Both the position numbers and the translations under genes were made by a program. Positions 60,697 to 64,000 of a stretch of 64,000 nucleotides of DNA are shown here, piece after piece. Numbering within the stretch: the stretch's first letter is position 1; the number at the start of each line of letters is the position of its first letter. This stretch comes from Acidobacteriaceae bacterium TAA 166 (lineage in GTDB: Bacteria > Acidobacteriota > Terriglobia > Terriglobales > Acidobacteriaceae): contig ATWD01000001.1 of assembly GCA_000421065.1 (NCBI GenBank), positions 1,170,001-1,234,000 on the forward strand, in the 5' to 3' direction. Under the pieces are notes generated by a model that ran no database searches, was not told the origin of the DNA, and saw only the letters and a program-made list of their open reading frames with translations.

Positions 60697-63600
60697 TTAG
60701 AAGACCAGCTTGGCGATAACCTGCAGCTGACGAGCACCGTAGAGCGAGTTGCTGGTTGAGCTGACTGCACCGAAGGCCGATGCGCCCGCACCCGAGTAGG
60801 GAGCGATGCAGCCCTGCAACGGAGCTGCCGCCGTCCCCGGCGTTTGCGTGGCGACATTGCAGGCTCCAGTCGTTCCGGCAGCCGCGTATTGGGAGAAGGT
60901 GCTGTTTACACCGGTGATGATGCGGTGGTTGAGCAGATTGAAGGCCTCTCCCATGAACTGCAGCTTGATGTTGTCGTGGATCGGAACATCACGCGAGACG
61001 CGGAAGTCGAGGTTGTTGTAGCCAGGCGCGTAGATGCTGTTGCGAGCGATCTGCGGGGGACGACCGGTCGTCGCGGCACCCGAGCTCGAGCTGATGGCGC
61101 CACCGTAGATGTTGCCACCGGAGCCGTAGCTGCCGGTGCCACCGGTATAGATGGTTCCCTGCATGCCGAGGAAGATCGGCTGCCCGCCGGAGGCGGTGAA
61201 GCCGCCGGAGAACTGGAAGTCATCCAGAATATGGCGAACCCAGATGTTGTCCTGCATGATCTTCGGCTGATAGACGAAGCTCATGACGAAGCGGTTGCGG
61301 ATGTCGATATCGGAGTTTCCGTTATCGAGGAAGGGACGGTTGGGATCGAGCGGAGTGTCGCCGCCGTAGAAGGTTCCGTTGGTTCCCTGAACCTGGCCGG
61401 TATCGGTCGAGTGCGACCAGGTGTAGTTGGCCAGCAGCTCGAGGCCGTTGCTGAAGGGCCGGCGAACGCTGACCGCCAGCGAGTTGTACCACGTATTCGC
61501 AACCGAAAAGCCGGTGTTGTAGGACTGCAAGGTCGGAACGCGACGATCCTGAATCCTGTAAACGGGAACGGTCAGCTGCTGCTGGAGCGCTCCGCTCGAG
61601 TCCACCACATTGTAGGTGCGAGCTCCGGTAGGAGTCTGGCCGATCAGGTTGGCATCGACAAAGATTGGCAGGCGCATGCCGCGCGTTCCAACGTAGCCGA
61701 CCGAGAGGGACATCTTGCCGGGAAGCTGCTGTTCGACGCCCAGTTCGGCCTCGTGAGCGTAAGGAGGAACGAAGTTGGGGTCGAGGCCGTGGAAGCTCTG
61801 CGCGCCGAGCGTTCCCGCTCCAGAGACCTGCGGGAGGTTGGCTCCGGTTGGAACGATCGCGGTTGAGAGCGAAGGCCCGGGGACCTGGAAGGGTACATTG
61901 GGGAACTGCAGGCCGACGGTCGCAGCGGTTCCGGAGGTACAGGTGGAACCGCAGCCGGTGAAGTTGTAGTTGACCTGAACGACGCCGTTTTCCACACGCA
62001 TCGCGTAGTAGGTCGAACCCTGGTTGAGGCCGGAGAAGAGACCGTAACCGGCGCGAACGACCGTTCCCTCATAGGGAGTCCAGGCAAGAGCCACGCGTGG
62101 CTGGAAGCGGTCGGTGTTCTTGATGGAGCTGCTGTAGAGGGTGGAGATGGGGGGGAAGCTGGTGTTGTTCTTGATGGGGGATGGAGTGACCTGCAGATCC
62201 CAGCGGATTCCCATGGTGAGGGTCAGGTTCTGGCGGATCTTCCACGAGTCTTCCGCGAAGGCGTCGAACATCTTCATCCAGAAGTCGTCGAGACCGGCCT
62301 TCGCAGGCGGATTGAGAACGTCGATGGTCTGGACGAAGCTGGTGAAGCGATAGCCGGCGAAAGGATCGGTATCGCCCGTTTGTCCACGGAAGCTGTCGAT
62401 GGCCCAGTTCTGGAAGTTCGCCTGGTTATTGCTTCCGGAGTAGTTATAGATACCGCCTCCCTGGAAGAGGTTGATCATGACCTCGTGAACCAGATTAACG
62501 TCGCCGCCGAACTTCAGGGTGTGGTGGCCGCGGGTGGTCGAGAAGACATCGGTGAACTGGGTGCGGTGCTCGTCCGGCTCCGCGGTACGGGGCAAAGCGT
62601 TGGGCATGCCGTAGGTAAAGGTTCCAATGCCTACGCTGGGAGCAGCTGCGTTTGAGCCCGCAGTCTCAAGATCGCGGCCATACTGGAAGTGGACCTGGTT
62701 GATCGAACGCTCCGAGATCTGGGTAGTGAGGCCGGCTACGAGGAAGCGCTCGTGGTAGCTGGTGGGACCATTGGTCGAGGGCGAGCTTCCACTGAAGGTA
62801 TTCGAGCTGTTGTAGCCGTAGGTCGAATCGAAGTTCGCCCAGTTGAAGTTGACGAACATATCGTTTTTCGAGTTGATGTGCCAGTCGAGACGGGGGAAGA
62901 AGATGTCCTGCCGGGATTTGCGTGACGGGGCACCGAATCCATTGTTAAGGATGAACTGAATCGCGGAGGTACACTGGGCCGAGGTAATGGCGGCGGGACA
63001 CTGGGTCGGGGAGATGATGTTTCCCGTGTTCCTCGGGTCGTCGGTCGGCGTCAACGTGACTACATTGTTGTTGTAGTAGAGCGCGTTACCCACGCGACGG
63101 AAGCCGTCATAGGTGAAGAAGTAGAAGAGACGGTCCTTGATGATGGGTCCGCCGACGGATCCGCCAAACTGCTGCTGCTGATGGATCGGCTGCGTCAGCA
63201 GAAAGGCCGCTGCCTGCGGGTTGGTCGTATTGAACTTCGCCGCCCACTTGGTCTGCGGGTCGAGCGCGTTCAAAGTTGGATAGCGCAGGTAGTAGAACAG
63301 GCTGCCGTGAAGGCTGTTGGTTCCGGACTTGGTGATAGCGTTGACCTGTCCTCCGGCGGCCTGACCGAACTCGACGGAGTAGTTCGAGGTCTCGGCCTGA
63401 AACTCCTTGATCGCTTCGAGCGAGTAGACGTAGGGAGCGCCCGATGCGCGGCCACGGGCCTCGGAGAAGAGCATCTGGTTGTTGTTGGCGCCGTCGACGT
63501 AGTTCTGGTTGTAGAGGCCGGAGATGCCGCGGAAGCTGACCAGGCCGCTGCCGCCGTCGGGCGAGACGTTCGGGGTGTTCAGAACGAAGGCGCTCCAGTT

Positions 63601-64000
63601 ACGGCTGTTGACGGGAAGATTGCTGATCAGCTGCTGGCCGATGGTCTGCGAGACCTCGGTCTTCTCGGTGTCGAGGATCGGCGTCTCGCTGGTGACCACC
63701 ACTTGAGTTGCGGCCGAGGCGGGCGGCAAGGCGGCATCGATGGTCAGAGTCTGGCCGACGGTCAGCAACAGGTCCTTACGATCCACCTTGCCGAAGCTGT
63801 CGCCGCCGGCGATGACCTCATAGTGGCCGGGCTGAAGAAAGTTCGCCAGATAATTTCCGGAGGCGTCGGAAGTCAGGATGCGGGTGACACCGGTATCGGT
63901 GTTGATGATCGTGACCTTGGCTCCCGACACGACCGCGCCGCTGTTATCGGTGACCGTGCCGGAAATATTTCCTACACCCGAGGTTTGGGCCCAGCCCGGA
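60697..64000 (-). CDS. TonB-dependent receptor with carboxypeptidase-regulatory-like domain (Oar type), 5' end cut by the window
   Basis: About 1100 residues are visible; the frame continues past the right edge, and the first residues (ending WAQ) look like the end of a signal peptide. Residues about 10-100 form a carboxypeptidase-regulatory-like beta-sandwich (GNISGTVTDNSGAVVSGAKV). A plug region follows (FRGISGLYNQNYVDGANNNQ, YSVEFGQAAGGQVNAITKSG), then a long beta-barrel to the C-terminal LQVIAKLVF. This is the Oar-like outer-membrane receptor abundant in acidobacteria, thought to import complex glycans or export/handle peptides. It is the only SusC/Oar-type gene here; no SusD partner is seen. 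Ends at a palindromic hairpin. Confidence 0.88.
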   Translation of the reverse strand, partial: PGWAQTSGVGNISGTVTDNSGAVVSGAKVTIINTDTGVTRILTSDASGNYLANFLQPGHYEVIAGGDSFGKVDRKDLLLTVGQTLTIDAALPPASAATQVVVTSETPILDTEKTEVSQTIGQQLISNLPVNSRNWSAFVLNTPNVSPDGGSGLVSFRGISGLYNQNYVDGANNNQMLFSEARGRASGAPYVYSLEAIKEFQAETSNYSVEFGQAAGGQVNAITKSGTNSLHGSLFYYLRYPTLNALDPQTKWAAKFNTTNPQAAAFLLTQPIHQQQQFGGSVGGPIIKDRLFYFFTYDGFRRVGNALYYNNNVVTLTPTDDPRNTGNIISPTQCPAAITSAQCTSAIQFILNNGFGAPSRKSRQDIFFPRLDWHINSKNDMFVNFNWANFDSTYGYNSSNTFSGSSPSTNGPTSYHERFLVAGLTTQISERSINQVHFQYGRDLETAGSNAAAPSVGIGTFTYGMPNALPRTAEPDEHRTQFTDVFSTTRGHHTLKFGGDVNLVHEVMINLFQGGGIYNYSGSNNQANFQNWAIDSFRGQTGDTDPFAGYRFTSFVQTIDVLNPPAKAGLDDFWMKMFDAFAEDSWKIRQNLTLTMGIRWDLQVTPSPIKNNTSFPPISTLYSSSIKNTDRFQPRVALAWTPYEGTVVRAGYGLFSGLNQGSTYYAMRVENGVVQVNYNFTGCGSTCTSGTAATVGLQFPNVPFQVPGPSLSTAIVPTGANLPQVSGAGTLGAQSFHGLDPNFVPPYAHEAELGVEQQLPGKMSLSVGYVGTRGMRLPIFVDANLIGQTPTGARTYNVVDSSGALQQQLTVPVYRIQDRRVPTLQSYNTGFSVANTWYNSLAVSVRRPFSNGLELLANYTWSHSTDTGQVQGTNGTFYGGDTPLDPNRPFLDNGNSDIDIRNRFVMSFVYQPKIMQDNIWVRHILDDFQFSGGFTASGGQPIFLGMQGTIYTGGTGSYGSGGNIYGGAISSSSGAATTGRPPQIARNSIYAPGYNNLDFRVSRDVPIHDNIKLQFMGEAFNLLNHRIITGVNSTFSQYAAAGTTGACNVATQTPGTAAAPLQGCIAPYSGAGASAFGAVSSTSNSLYGARQLQVIAKLVF

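Overview
The window is high-GC bacterial chromosome, densely coded on both strands. The gene content points to the Acidobacteriota, most likely class Terriglobia, family Acidobacteriaceae (Granulicella/Terriglobus/Edaphobacter-like). This rests on an Oar-type TonB-dependent receptor with an N-terminal carboxypeptidase-regulatory-like domain, a PEP-CTERM protein, DUF1080, DUF2911 and DUF2905 proteins, an orphan GvpL/GvpF protein, split glycine dehydrogenase (gcvPA/gcvPB), and Ig-like repeat and FecR-like secreted proteins. The assignment is inference from family composition, not from a marker gene search. No phage, plasmid, IS or CRISPR locus was seen.

Layout. 0.4-16.2 kb: secreted M48 peptidase, MarC-type membrane protein, ilvE aminotransferase, SDR oxidoreductase, an OmpA-family protein, orphan GvpL/GvpF, a DUF481 protein, membrane cytochrome c, outer-membrane beta-barrel, then a divergent pair of fumarase-superfamily lyase (aspartase-like) and class I fumarase, a PEP-CTERM protein and a secreted concanavalin-like protein. 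16.6-30.6 kb: DUF1080 protein, pgsA, Ig-repeat protein, glutamate dehydrogenase, trpE and trpG (separated by a small antisense gene), FecR-like secreted protein, efp, acylphosphatase, apt, zinc alcohol dehydrogenase, lactonase. 30.7-44.2 kb: glmM-xseA, DUF2905, response regulator, an ion-channel-like protein, TPR protein, diguanylate cyclase, polA and recG. 44.2-52.5 kb: NUDIX, ABC exporter pair, lipid A-type acyltransferase (DUF374), queA, glgC and small unknown genes. 52.5-60.4 kb: B12-dependent acyl-CoA mutase large subunit, then a glycine cleavage cluster gcvT-x-gcvH-gcvPA-x-gcvPB-x with three small extra genes, then DUF2911. 60.5-64 kb: tRNA-Arg(CCG) and a TonB-dependent receptor that runs off the right end.

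The most striking non-gene feature is a family of nested palindromes, about 17 copies. The shortest are about 35-bp hairpins (outer arms only). The longest are about 190-220 bp, where the same outer arms enclose a middle palindrome, an inner palindrome and in some copies an additional hairpin module. They sit flush against stop codons, mostly between convergent genes, and generate false ORFs in every frame. A second, unrelated palindromic element is inserted in frame inside the essential genes glmM and polA, giving the same peptide (GAPS..T..AKVG) in two unrelated proteins, reminiscent of Rickettsia palindromic elements. These two systems are the best candidates for something undescribed.

Functionally the window is mostly housekeeping: DNA replication/repair (polA, recG, xseA), translation (efp, queA, tRNA), amino acid metabolism (ilvE, trpE/trpG, gdh, gcv, aspartase-like), cell wall and lipid precursors (glmM, pgsA, DUF374), carbon storage (glgC), and a large secreted/outer-membrane complement.
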